NCBI GenBank assembly: GCA_040954595.2
Contig: CM082580.2
Span: 12,772,001 to 12,836,000, forward strand
Source of the DNA: Balanoglossus misakiensis
Taxonomy: Eukaryota > Hemichordata
Length of the DNA stretch: 64,000 nt
Reading direction: 5' to 3'
The position numbers were made by a program, and so were the translations under genes. Of this stretch, positions 1 through 14,000 are shown in pieces (position 1 is the stretch's first letter; every line of letters begins with the position of its first letter). Under the pieces are notes generated by a model. The model had not been told where the DNA came from. It saw only the letters and a list, made by a program, of their open reading frames with translations, and did not search any database.

Positions 1-3000
1 TGAGCCCTGCAGATATTGATATGTGAAGTATCATGAACACGAATCAATAAAACATGGGCATACAATGCCATAGCTGACTACACGGGGGCAGTATATTCAT
101 AATCCATAATCCGGTCTACCCGCAATTATGTCTATGGCTATTTTTAATCAGTTACTAATGACTACGACCTTATACGTTGATAATAGTTCATTGTCGCGGA
201 GTCAACTTTGATTAGCCGTTTCACAAAGAATGACTGTTTGGCAGTCCCGGGTGATCTGCCCACTATAATTTCATAACCCATGCCCTCGCAGTGTTATTGG
301 GATATTTGTAAAGGTTCGTTCCAGCTCCTTGGAGATCAATTAAAATTGGAGTCCATGCTCCTGTTGTATTTCTCGTCTAGACCCGTTTAAATGAAAACAC
401 AATTGTCAATCGTGGCCCAGTTTCTGATCTATTTTGGGAAATTATGATTATATGGCGCACTGATCGTGTTCCAGGAAACAAACAACGTCATGTGTATTTT
501 TGTAGTACTGAGAAAGTAAACTACTTCACACTGAGCGAAAAACAAACTGGGCTTATTTTTCTGCAGGCACTGTATGAAAAGTCAAGACTAGCTAATTGAC
601 CGTTCTATTTTTTCCAGTTTGACATAAAAATAAAATTCAAATAAGTAAATAAAGTAGATACACAAAATAAAGATGCCTAAAAAGCAAAACAATCACAGCT
701 ATATAGCCGAGCTTCAAAAAGCAGTTTGTACTTTCGTGCGATAAAGAAATCATGTCATGTTTAGTTCGAAACGAATTGACGTCTTAAAATCCAACGAAAT
801 GAGACTTTATTGGAGCCTGGAGTCACATTGTACCGACACCGTGTACCTCCGACGTCCCGCGTCTAATAAAGAGTTATTGCTCTTTGCGACACACAGCATT
901 CACGATGGGATACCCTGGATTGTATAACATCACACACTTAGTGACTGATCGCTCCCCTGTGCTACAGTGCCCCATATTCATACTCTTACAGCAACTGTAA
1001 GTTCATGTCCCAAATGCGTATACCACTCCTTGGGTTACCATCGTTCATCTGGGTATGAAATTCGTCCCATATGCATCACCGTGTACCGAAGGCGGTTATA
1101 TTTGTCATTTGTCTCATCACAGGAATCGAGTCAGCCCATATATTTCCGTTTCGTGAGTTATTGCTGTTGCGTGTTGAAATTGCTAAACGTGCTGTGAAAC
1201 TGGTCTATACCGACTTAACAGTTCACCGCACAGACACATTGCATGGACGTTAACAATGACGAAATCCATATTTTCATGAGATTTGAACATTGAAAAATAA
1301 ACCTGCTATCTGTTTACGTGGAGGTCGTTATTATTAGCTGAAATCTGATCATGGCAGTTTGCGAGTGCAACTTCAAGTGTATCGTCGGAATTCGAGGCAA
1401 GCCCTGTTTACCAATTGCCCTCAGCGTGACTGCAGATGATTTCAAATTTCTTCCAGATCACTTCCTTCAATTTTTTTCTGCATGGCATGCGATGAAAAAC
1501 AAAAAAGTTCACTTGGTCAATAGACCGTAATTTTACACTTTGTTTTTGAAGCCGACGACTTTGAAAAATGGCAAAAACTGTCAAGTTTGAGATTTTGTGT
1601 TTATTTTTAATAACATCGAGGTTATTTGTGCATTCCGTTTGCATACACCTTCAAAATATTTGACTATTAATGTGTTGTCGAAAAGTATATCTTATTTATG
1701 CCATGAGTTATCTTGCAAGGCGCTGAACTCTGACCCTTTCGGTCACACCTGCCCACCAATGTCCCGCGCGAATGTCCCGGAGACACAGAACAAAACTCTT
1801 CGAGTGAATGTGGGAATCTTTCCTCTCGGTTTAAAGCTCCAGGTGTTCCATTTGAAATGCGAACCCGTCGTGGCATGAACAATAATTGTGTCTTGTGGCA
1901 CTTATTCCAATTGGCCACATTTCAGCTGGCGTGAACACTTAACACTTTACCCTGGCGTATATATAGCCTGGCACTTTAACAAAGCACGTCTTCATGTTCA
2001 AGCGCGGTATGCTGATACGAATGGCGATAATTGTTGCGGTGTGTATTAATGGTGATATGCAAGTAGTGACATGGATTCATCACGTATGTTTGAGTAGAAT
2101 GGAACTTATGTCGAGGTACGCCATGTAGAACAAAACATAACATGTATTAAAACCTTAGAATATTGAGAAAAAATACTAAAATTTAGAAGAAATGCACATC
2201 GAAATGGATAATCTTGACAATTAAAAAACCTCTTTCCAGAAGATACAAGTGTTCCCGTCCAAACGATAATATTTCTGCGTATGCACATACATTGGCGCCA
2301 CACGAATTGTTCGGATTATACTAGACGGTTTAGCTTGCTGACCGATATGATGCACATGACGACCTTGCGGTACGACACTTTTTGTCGTCCGCGAAACATA
2401 TTGCTTGGCATACAGGCATAACTCTAATCAGAAAGTGATAAATGCGTAGCCCCCCGGTTATGAATTATTGTTGAAATATAATGACTACCGCGTGGTTTCC
2501 GCTACTCTCATTTTGATAAACCGGCGCCCAATGATATCTTTTGAAGTAGCTCCATTCCTTAATTGCCAGTTGCGTCTAAAGCAGAATGTAGATTTCCAAT
2601 ATTTAATGCGTTTTGCATAATGAATTAAGAAGCATATACATATATTTCTCCTCTGTCGTCACAGAGATTGTTAAGCATTGTTACTCTCGTTTTTTAAAAA
2701 CTCGCTCCAATTTCAACAATTTCTCTGGTATTGAGGACATTAAGAAATATGAAATATAATCATCCATGCGTCTTACGAAGGGACACGTGTGTCCTATTTT
2801 TCTGGAAAACGCCGCTGGGAATCATTACAAAGACAGGATTGTACATTAAACGGTCGTGTATCTGCCCTATGAGTTTATTTTCATGAAACACAATCTCTTC
2901 CCAAGCGATGGTCCGGGCATGGTGAAAACATATAAGTACACATTATTTTATAGAAATATAGAACGCTTTGTAACTTCCTTTTTCGTGTCATTGGGATTAC

Positions 3001-6000
3001 CGAGCATTTTGACGATTCTTACTGCCTCGTGTTTTTCGATATACATATTTGACAGTATCAGCCGTGTCCATGTTGACTTGTCCTGCCCATCAGTGACCTA
3101 GGAAACCACATTTCAAATTTGTCGCTGTATTCCCAGCGCGTGTGCCCAACCAAATAGCAGTGATATTATCATCACGAAACTGTTCTTTAAACAGTATATG
3201 TCATTGCAGTTATTGTCACATAGCGAGGATTCAACAGACAGCATGTCACACGTGTGCACAATAATGTCTGTTTTTAAAATTGCTTCATATATGCGTCGCT
3301 TCACTTGAACACAGAATAGTGCAGATGATTTATTGTATGAGGTGGCGGAGTTCATAAGAGGAGAGAGGAGACGACATGGACATTGACAGAGAATATTCTG
3401 TGCTGATTAATGGCGACAGAGTCTAATGCGCGATGAAGACTAACTAGGACACCTTTCGCCCTGTGGCGCATCTTGGGTCGTGACTACCAAGCCTCACCTG
3501 TCCAATGAATGCAACAGCTGCCCTTGTGGTATGAATCTTGTAGTTAGGGACCCATCAGTCGTGGTCCACAAATCAGAGATTCTCTTGAATTTTTTTTGCT
3601 GATGATAAGGTTTCCGGTGGGTTGGAGGCGCGCAGCAAACAATTCCGTGAACTTTGCTCGCTCCCACGTGATCACCAGAATTTCGAAAAATTTGATAGAG
3701 TTCTTAGTAATCCGGTATAATACGTTCTTGGTCGAATCTAGAAAGCGATTCATTATGGATAATGAACAGGCAAAACTATCGCGACATTTTGATAATGCTT
3801 AAATCGATTATTTATTTCATATTTCCAAATATGTGAGCCTCTTAGTCCCAGGATAGATTTGTAAAATGTAACCCCCTTCACTTTCGGACAGTTTTTTTTT
3901 TAAATGCGACTCTACCCCGGATAAGCCTCTATCGTCCGCCCCACTTGTAAGAACTAAAAGCTCTGATCCCAATGGGCGGCTCATCATAGGATTACTTCGG
4001 GTCAGTGGAGTGATTCCTCGATATCCATCACAAACAGGGTAAAGCCGTGTGTTTCCCCAGTTGGTATCAAAACACGTCGACCAATCAACCCATGGTATAC
4101 ATACGCAGCTGCCGCATCACGACACGAATCTTTGTGCCGATTCATGTGACCTGATGAGTCGTACTGAGATGCGGATGCTGACAGTCCTTGCCTGCAAGTT
4201 TCTATGCTTCTATGTACCTCACCTCACCATGTCTCTGTGTCAATCATTGCCAGTTATTCAAGACGCGTGAGCACGTGTCTAAACTTTCCGCCAGGAGCTG
4301 TGACTGTTAATGTTTTGTTGACACCCATGCCACAGTGAGGTGTTGATTCACACGCACTCGTCGTGTTCAGTTCCACATCGTGTTCAGTTCCACATCGAAT
4401 AAAACCTCTTTAGTCTTAAGCACCAAACCCCGAGAAAAAAAACTCCACATACTTTTGGAATATTGGTGAACCGTGAAACAAAATCCCCTATTTCAAAATA
4501 ATCATGGTTAGCCCTCAGAGTCACGAATCTCGGTAACGTTCACAGCACTGCGTGACGTACTCGAAGCACATAATATTCAAAGACACTGCAGAGGGTATTA
4601 GCCAAGCTTGCAACTAAATTCCGAGCCGAGATGATTTCATTTAATGCCGCGCAGCATATGTTCCCTAGAGAAAGCAGAAACTAGCTCTGCACGGATTGCG
4701 TATTTTTACTTTTGCATTTGACAGTCATGGCGGAAGCTTTCTCTCCGTCCATTACGCACGTTTTGCATATCCCAGGGCTCGAGCAGCTTTCCCGCGTCGG
4801 AATTGACGGGAATGACCCGTTGATATCGGATCATTTGTAGTTCATATCTTCAGACAAGCTGTTCAATTTTTCCGGTTCACGTGACGCGCAGAGGATTTTA
4901 CGAGCGATATATACTCACCGCCGTGTATAATGATTGCCAGGAAATGGTTTGTTGCGGAAACGATTCGGAGTTTCTTTCTTTCTTTCATTTTTAACAACCT
5001 CCGCGCTCCATGACAGACCAATTCTTCTCAAACAACAGCTGGTATAAAACCATCTAAATATTTGAAACTTTTCTAAATAAAACCGCGCCGGTATTTTCAG
5101 TTCAGGAGTCCCCATGGGGGTATTAAATTGAGAGCTGACAAAGTCTTTTTCCCTTGTAACTTTTACGGTCACTGGGTACCGACTCATTCAGGAACGTTTT
5201 ATATGCACCATAAAATATCAATACCTTCATATTATACCTGCAGAAGGCAAAACTGTCGTCATGGTGACAGTGGTACGAATTCAATCTGACACGCCTACAA
5301 TAAGTTGAGGCGCACACTTTAATCATTGGACGGGTAGCACTCAACCGAAAATGTGACATTTTGGAAAAGAAAGAAAATTGAGAGGGGAATAAGTAAACTA
5401 CTCTTGTAACACGCTATAGATGCGATTCAATGCTGCCTTTGTTGACCGATAGCAGTTGAGCTCGCGGAAGTTTCCGGTGACGTGGAAATGAAGGTCCCAG
5501 ATCGCAAACAACATTTTCCCTTCCCTAAGACAATACGCGCGCGGATTAGGAATTCAAATCTTCCCGATTGATGCCAGTTCCTGAGTAGCTTATTCTCGTT
5601 AAGGGGGAAAGTAAACTAGATTGCGCCTGTTAAGCAGCTGTTTTAGTTGAACAGTTAATGACGCATGTACGACTTTATAAAAAAACACGTCTTTGGAGAA
5701 ATCAGATGGTGGTGGAGATTTCAATTGCAAATCGTATGCAATTTCTACGACCTCGAGGTTTGCCTTACTGGCCGTTAAGAGCCCAGTGCAGGTGAACGTA
5801 TGTACCCTTATATACGTTGTTACATGAAGTGTTTTATTGTGTCGTTGAATTTGCCATAGACAGACAGACTAGCCAATTGAACATAATGATTATGGTGTGC
5901 AGAAAAGGGGCACCCCGCTGAAATTACCATAAAACAAGGCAAAATATAAGAAGAAAATGAAAAAGTCAGCAGGCGGATATTACTCATCGTGATGGCCGCC

Positions 6001-8497
6001 ATTAAACAAGAACAAAAATTGTTATTAATGTTTGAAATCAGATCTCCTCAGCGTAGAACTCTAATTGTTTCCTGGGGCAGTTATTTTAAAATAATCGTCG
6101 TCGGAAAAGCTTATTACCATCTTACATAAGGCAATAGAAACGGTACAGGTCATCGGTGGAGATGGACTCCGAGACATTATAAGTCAGAACGATATGCAAA
6201 GTGGTTGTATTTCAGACTAAATGGATACCAATTCATCAATGCAATGCTTTAGTTTCAAACAGTCATTTTCTGATTAACCTTTACAATCGTGCTCTGAATG
6301 GAATCTATATATCCTTGGGAGTAGTTTTGGTCATTGATTGAGTGTAATAAGACGCCGCGTAGTTTCATTCTTCTTATATTTGCGACAACCATTGGTGAGA
6401 TTTTGAAACCGGCGAAGAAGAAAGGGCGATACATTTGTCATTTTTGCAAAATGTCGTTTTCGCCACAGCTCTCCACAATAAGCCGCGTTTACTATGATTT
6501 CTTATTAAGCCCTATTATATTTCAAAAAGCGATTTGTATATTCGTGAACCCCATGCCAGTAAACCCACCCTGGGTCATCCGCTGTCAGTTTCAGTCTTCT
6601 TTCCAGGGAGAGCGTTTGACGCAACGCATCCCAGAGTTCACCATTTGACAACATATGCACTCATGATCATCATGGGAGTTTCCAGAAATCGCGCGATTTG
6701 CCGAAAGTCCGCCACCCGGCAGGTTTCCGTCAATATTGATAATACAGCGTGACATAACAGCCGATAATGGACGCAAATGCACTTTTTATACGGCCCACCT
6801 TTCTGTCCATTACCGGGGCTTTTATCGCCACCCCTGTTGTGCCAAAACCCAGACTCCAACATATGGACATTATCACCTTTTGCAGTAACATGACGCTGTG
6901 TAATTCAATCGGAAAAATCAAAACATTGCTAACCAGATTGCACTTTGCTGCAACTCTCATAGTGCTATATCCGTGTTTTCTTTACGTGCAAACTGGTGTT
7001 TTCTCAAGTTAAACTTCGCCCTGCATCTGGCTCACAGCTATCGCATAAAAAGGGCGATACTTTTACAGTTGAATTGTTTTTCCAAATAAGGTATCTGGGG
7101 TGGGGCGTACACGATGCCCATGAGGAGTCTATGTACACACACCAAATGGTGTAAAACTGCGATGAAAATGTGGTTGACGTTTGGTTAAAAATAGACTGCT
7201 ACGCACAGATTAATGACAGGTCATGAATACCATTTAGGGAACAAAGCGTCGCCAGAGCACCCGGTAAAAGGAATAATTAGGGCGTTATAGATATTTTAAA
7301 TTTCCACATCTATATTACATATTACAAAAATCAGAATGGTGTCCGTGATAATACACAGAATGAATTTTGCATTCTCTTGCCAAGAGACAACATTTGTTTG
7401 AGATCCACATCATGCGTGGTGGATGACACGGTAGATAGGCAGTGGCGTTGTTTTGTTTTGTTTTAATCAATTAGAGCTGTCAAGTGAACATGTGGGTAGC
7501 ATTGTAATTACCTTGCACGACAAGCGACAGCCTGCAAATAATAATAACATGTAAATGTGTCACACCTACATTCAATGTCAACTCATGGTCGCGGAGTGCT
7601 GAACCTATCTGAGTGACAGTGAATTTGAAAACAATCCCCTCGAAAAGAAAATGATACGCGCAGGACTGAAACTGATTCAGAGCAAATCAAAAAGATATTT
7701 GCGTTTTTTTTATTCGTCTTCGTTTGCAACGTCGCCAATATGACATGAATGATGAACCCAGTGGTATTGTTGCGAAAATGAACACGCTACACAAAATATG
7801 GGCTACGCGGGAAGCTGTGCGTATCTGCCCGTTAGATGGTGATTGATTGGACTACATTAAAGCAAACTGCATGTAAAAAAACACCACAGCAGTCTTCCTT
7901 TTGTGGACTTCAGTAGACACGCCAATTTCTGTGCAATAAACTCACGTCAATACACCGTATCGCAACAGCTTTGTTTGCCCAGCAGTTCATGTAAGGACAT
8001 CATGGGTGTGAAAAAAAAATTTAAACATTTCATTTACGACTTGCGCCTTCGATTCGATTGTAACAAGTCAGCCGTCATATGTCAGAATGTACACCTTTGA
8101 ACTGAATTCATCTGAGAAGTTAGCTTACAGGAGTATTAAGCTTACTTGGGTTCCTTTTATTTTTACTTCATTGAATAAATGAGTAAATCGCTTAAATGGG
8201 GGCGCGAGGGAGACTCCTGCGTTTTTACTCAAATCGTTGCAACTGCCCCATAGGATTATCAATAGCACCACCGCTTATGGGAAGCATTAAAACACGTTTA
8301 ACCCATGCCGTGAATCAAGACTTGCGATCACACGAATGCGTAACTCAACTAGGGATCATAGGACACAATAATAATTCAGATCTATCATAGTGATAAGTAT
8401 AATTGATGGTATTATGGACCGGCTTCAGGACTCTTTGGCCTGCTGATTTATCCTTTGATCCCGAACAATATAAATCTGATATCCCCCGGTCGCTTAC
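1..8497. other. Gene-free stretch, no coding support
   Basis: No open frame in this 8.5 kb resembles a known protein or can be chained to neighbours by splice sites with matching phases. All frames are short and look random. The exon at 8498-8779 on the minus strand ends with a splice donor that points into this region, so most of it may be intron of that gene. Its downstream exons could not be found here. A small direct duplication of about 19 bp lies near 4361-4399. A short A/G-poor homopolymer and AT-rich tracts are the only other structure noticed. Confidence 0.5.
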
Positions 8498-8779
8498 CTT
8501 GCTATCATAGCGTTCCATGTGCAGCCGGAATCCATCGAGAACGGAGTTGTCCTTATTGATGTGGCGCAAGGCAAGGCCAATCGCCGACTGCACTCCCCAC
8601 GCCACTTTGCTCTCTGGACGCTCGGGCGACAGAGGAAACAGGGCGGCGAAATGAAGATCCGTCACCTGCGTGCGATTACTGTCGATGAAAGTCGTGTCCG
8701 ATCTTCGGATGCAGCAGGTAGCCAGTAAGAGCAAGACTGTCACGCATCCCGATCGTTGTTTTCCCTGGTTTGGCACCAT
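8498..8779 (-). CDS. First exon of a GABA-B/ANF-receptor-like receptor (partial)
   Basis: The frame opens with ATG at 8779. A hydrophobic signal peptide (VTVLLLLATCC) follows about 12 residues in. From about residue 40 comes a segment LHFAALFPLSPERPESK, then a helix AIGLALRHIN and a strand GFRLHMERYDSK. This order (strand, ALFPL loop, LAL..HIN helix, strand ending YDSK) is that of the start of the periplasmic-binding-like ligand domain of GABA-B receptors and natriuretic-peptide-type receptors. The exon ends in phase 0 at a GTAAGC donor (8497-8492). No following exon was found to the left, so the gene probably continues past a long intron or outside the window. It could instead be a fragment of a broken gene. 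The family call is by motif only; class C GPCR is preferred over guanylyl cyclase because of the YDSK ending. Confidence 0.55.
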
Positions 8780-10260
8780 GGTTGCAGACTTTGCAGCGTC
8801 GGAGAGTGATTTGAAGCGCTCGGGTTACAAACGACAATCACTTCAACAAAAGTTTACGTTTTTAAGCACCACTACTCGGTATCCTAAACGCGATGGGCAA
8901 TTAAGCGATGAAGACAGCTCTTTGACACGTGTTGATACCTTAAATGACAACCCGACGTGCGACCGCTCGCATGTCTAGATGGAGTTATCGAGTATATCCA
9001 GAGAGCAAATGGAATCAATCGACTCTCCTCTGTCATGTTCCTCAACGCATCATCTCATCTCTACAGAGCTGGTTTCCGCGCCGCGCCTCGTATACTGCCG
9101 TTCCTTTTGACTGAATCCAGGATTTACCTCCTTGGTTACTGATTGTCGGACTAAGCTTTAAACTTCTTCAACGAGCTCCAAAGCATCGCGTGTTGTCACA
9201 GATGGCGGGTGCTTGTTAATCTATCAACTCGCCGCTGAACGGACAGTAAAGCGTCGTCTCTTCAGAATTCACACCCACGGGTTTAAATACATGGTTCGCA
9301 CATTACCCGCAATTCGGCGAACCTCATTTCATCAAACCCGTTTTAAAAAATGCGTTAAACGCTACTATTTTTAACCCGTCGTCCAATTATTCATAGCGCC
9401 CTCATAGAAAGATTCTCAACCTTAGCCACGCTGTTCAAGACCCTAAACTTGACTGCGGGTGTGGGTTAAGAGACACGTCAGTTTCTTTAGATTGGAATAG
9501 TTATACATATAAATACCAATATCTGTAAATGTTTTATTCGGTAGAGTCTGGGAAAGCAGTGCAAACCGTCTTATTGACAGGTCAGCATTGTTTTGGAAAA
9601 TACATTTTGATGACGACAACTGTGATTATCCCCCTACTTATATTTCACAATATTTCATAACGGTGAACTGTTTCGGATGTGCATTCGCGTGATATCCAAA
9701 ATGTCTTGCAAATTACGAAAAAACAAAAATAATCTGAAATTTCAACAGCTTTTCATGCGGGCTATTTGACATGAGACGCGTCAGAGCAATCGTTTATTAC
9801 AAAAAGCTTCGACGAATAAAAAAAATCTCGTTGCTGATTGGTTCAAGTCACCTGGACCACCTGGACATTGAAATTACCGTCTACCATCCGGGCATTTTCG
9901 AAAAAGACGACCACGCTTCTCAGTGCACGCTGTCTTCATTTTGATACGGAGCCCAGACAGGTCCTCTACAGAGTTTCTGCGCTGTTTATTTTGCTGTAAA
10001 TCCACGGTAAGTAAAGCAACAGGAGTAGAAGTATTAGACTAGTCGGTGTTATAGCTCTACTGGTTTTTGTACGCCCACAAAATGATAAAATTTCTCTGGA
10101 AGGGGGGGGGGGTTCTGTGGATTTGAGGCGGGTTCACGTGAGGCCAGTGTTCGTCGTTGGAGGCGCTCTTCATCAATCGTGCTCAAGAGTTGACATTGAG
10201 TCTGCAATTAGAACTTGTACAGGCGATTTCCACCACAGAATACAAATAATTTAAGAAAAA
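8780..10260. other. Intergenic, nothing supported
   Basis: Lies between the receptor-like first exon (-) and the 3' end of the giant gene (-). It should hold the promoter and 5' UTR of the receptor-like gene. Short frames on the plus strand at 8519-8978 overlap the receptor exon and its upstream region and have no family features. A run of G near 10104-10114 is low complexity. Confidence 0.4.
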
Positions 10261-10277
10261 AACAAAAACCAAAAACT

Positions 10278-10333
10278 GTTTATTTCCCCATGAGAATCCA
10301 ACAGAAGGAAATGTTATGATTCACTATTTTATT
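10278..10333 (-). terminator. Polyadenylation signals of the giant gene
   Basis: Two AATAAA hexamers on the minus strand (TTTATT on plus, at 10328-10333 and 10279-10284) lie about 700 bp beyond the last stop codon at 11018-11020. They fit a 3' UTR of roughly 0.7 kb in the terminal exon. Assignment is by position only. Confidence 0.45.
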
Positions 10334-11017
10334 GTCATTAAAAATGCCTCAAACACAGCAAAAGTTACTTCAAACTAATAAAAATATTAAATCTTGGAAA
10401 CAAACGTGTCTTAGTGAAGAAAACCAGCTTGGAATGGAGTTTACATTTTCTTCTTCATGATATGAAGGTATAATCACTAGAAATTATCAGGCATTGCTAT
10501 TCCCTTTTTTCACATTTCATTTGCCATCTCATGTACAGCTTAAAAATTCAATTAGTCTCATTGTTACTGGCAGAAATGCAGGCATTGCAAACAATTAATC
10601 AATATTGGCTGTAGATTACTGACATTAATTTTTACAGATTACTTGAGAAATAGACACATAGTAATACTGATTAAAAAGTTACAACAAAGTTTCATCATAT
10701 TTGACACAAACTGTCACAAATGTCAGAACTTCAAAATACTCAACAGTCATGTGTGTCTCTTTACAAGTGGGAACTTCTGAAAGCTTTCTCTGTACGCCTA
10801 AGTAGACTGTATTGCTAAGGGGCAGTGTCTCCACAACACTTCCATGTTCCAATCAACTCCCATTCCGTGCTGTTCTCTTGTGAAAAGTGGATTCCCATTC
10901 CGGACACTGTGGAGAGAGTAGAAAGAAATCCCCAAAAATTCAACATGCTCAGCAGCAGATTCTGTTCCAGAAACAGTTGGAATAAATATCATGGTAACTC
11001 TGCATTCTTCATTAAAG

Positions 11018-14000
11018 CTAATGCTTATAGCTGAAATTTTGCAGTGACAACAGATCAATAAATTCATTTCTATTACCGGGACATGACCAAGTATTCCAAG
11101 CAATACATATGATGTGGCTACCTGAATTACTGTCCATAGCTCAGGCTGAAATGCTGTTTTGTGTTCAGCCAGTGACGTGAATGAAATTCAACAAGGAAGA
11201 CGACCATTTTTGAAATTTTTAAATGAATGTTCATGGAAATATCTACCCCGGTATATATTTCTAAAATCTCACCTCCCCAGGTGATATTCCACACATCAGA
11301 CATGAAGACATTATCATCTGTTGGCGCCGACTGCAGGTCTTCGTCTTGCAGAGTCACAGAATCCACATAACTTTCCGATTCCCGAGCCTGCGTCCAGAAG
11401 TCAGGGTGTATGGACACCCAGCTTTCACCATAGTCTCTACTCCGCATGACAGCCAGTCCACTGTGAGACAAAGCGTACAGCGTATTGTCGGATACTTCCA
11501 AGCCAAGCAGATTACCGACATTGGAATCCAAAGCTGGTGAGATGGAAATCCAGAAATTCAGGTTATTACATTCTTTATTTATCTTCATATTATATTCTTT
11601 GCAAGCATGCATCCAAAGTTGTTGGGAATGGTGTGTGTGGCTTGTGCAACTCCAACATCTCAAGTACAAGATACTTGCCATATCAAAAATCATATCTCCT
11701 GGTACAAAAAGTCTAATAAATGCTAGGGGCATAGAAAACTATACGTTTGGATGGCACCATGGTAGAAAAGGGTTAAAGGTACAGTTTCAGTGTGAATAAA
11801 AGGTGTATATACTGTACTGACCTCTCCAATGGGTGAACACTTGCGAGTAGTTCCTGTCTGGTGTTTCAGCGATCTCAACACAGCGACACCCACACCAGCA
11901 GTCTTCTCCTATTGGTTCTGGCGTTGATGCAGTAACATTAACTGCAGTGGCATTCACAGTGGTGTTTCCCTGTGCTGCTGTCATGTTGGTGTAATTTGCA
12001 GCATATGCAGTCGGTGCAGCGGTCGCAGTGGTGTTGCTGCATTCACAGTCACACAGACAGTTGGTGCCTTCGGGACAGGGCACGCCGTCGCAGAGGGAGG
12101 AACAGTTCTCGAATTTGGCCACCTGGTCACATTCATGGAGACACTGCGATGTGTTGGTCATTGTAGTGTTGGAACCATACAAGCTACATGATGAGTTGCA
12201 ATCTTCACTGCAGTTACCGTGACTGCTGCAGTTTTCACACTTCGTGGGACACCACGTCACGTTCTCGCAACTCTGGTAGCAAATTTTATGACTGAGTGGT
12301 CTTATCTCCTCACAGACGTCAGTGCAATTACTGGAACAGCCCTTCACACAGTCTGAATGGTTGCCATGGCTGCAATTACTGGAAGTCACGTTTACGTCGC
12401 ACGTCACATTGCCATGGCAACTGGCCACACAGCTTCTGTACCCCGTCTGGCAGTTTTCCAAGCATCTGATGTAGTCTGTGTATTTCTCATTACCGACGCA
12501 AAACACCGACTGATTCTGACCAATGCTGGCATTGTAAAACTGGGTGAGATTGGAAGTTTGATTTGCAAAATGTGCGACTGTCTCGTTAGAAACACTTCGT
12601 CTTCCAAGATGGTGGACTACATTTCTGTCCTCATCCACAGTCTCTTGTCTGTAGGTGCCCTCGGTGTTGGCAACTGAATCAAACAGGTATGCAGAATTGG
12701 TAACATTGTCCCTGTAGAGTCGGATGGATTCGGTAATCTCGTCAGGTATGTTGATGCTGTGCAACTTGTAATTAACCAGCAACTCTCTCGTTTCTTTGAA
12801 ATCCTGGGATTGTTCACGCAACGATCTGCCGGGATCTTGCACTCTCTTGGAAATATACAACATTCTTAGATCTGATTTCAGCAAAAGGAGAAGATTTGGA
12901 TTGGGAATTTTCTTTGTAGTGGACTCGTCAAGTAAATTGTACAGAAATGGCCTGGTGTCTTCATTGTCTTCAATTAGCATTTGCTGGTATATCGGTTCGA
13001 CGTCACGCTTCCTTCGCCTGTCCCAACATACACTGGCGCAGTTTACATTGGTGCAGTTTGGATCTAGGTGTATCTGCAGACATGTTATCCGGCAACTTTG
13101 CATTTGCATGGTGCAGGTCGACATAGTGGGGCAGTCCAATGGAGATGGCGTGCATGACACGCATGATGAGTAGTCATCATCGCATTCATCCCAGCACACG
13201 TCGAATGCATCACACACTACATTAATTGGTATCTGCGTTGAGACGGAAGCTGCAGTTGGCGTCGCTGCAGTTGGGCCGGCCAACAGTCCTGCCAGCACAG
13301 TGCAGTTGTGGAGATCCACCTGGCATTGGTACTGGCAGCTCTGACAGTCTTGGGTGCACTGCGCACACTGCTGAGCGCAGGAGTAACGGCTGATCTCGCA
13401 TTCAGACAGACAGTTCGGGATGGTGGGCACACTTGTTGTGAAACATTCCAAGTTACAGCTAACCAGCACTTCTGCACAATTAATGACATCTCTGGTATCA
13501 TTGCTGTATGTCCCTGTGCAGTTACCGACAGAACAGGTGCGGTTGGAGAGTGTTGTACAGTTTCCACCGGCGCACGTTATGTTTCCTCCACTGCTACAAT
13601 TTCCGGTCGAACAGCTGTCGTTCCTCGAAGAAATCTTTGTCGAATTTATATGCAGTTTGTTATCGCCCGTGACACATTTCGAATAGACATCATGGCACCC
13701 TCTTGAACAGTTGGAAAACACAGGCAAGCCTGAATCATCCACCATTTGCAGCTGAGGCAGAGGAGTAGTTGTGTTCAACACTATTGTGGTTTGGTTGACT
13801 GTTGTGTTCCTTGCATCCGGAGGAGGAGAGGGCGTGGTTGCATTCATGAGCTGCTCTTCCATGGTTGCATTAACGCTTGAGTTGCCGGGCGTTTGCGGAG
13901 TAGCCGATACATTGCTGGGAGTGTCTGCAGTGGGAGTCGCCAGGATTTCTTCCGTTGCCTGCAGCGCTGACATCATGCACTGGTAGTATCGCAGTCCGCA

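Noticed and set aside
8519-8978. Plus-strand frames over the receptor-like exon
   Set aside because: Antisense shadow of the minus-strand exon, with no signal or domain.
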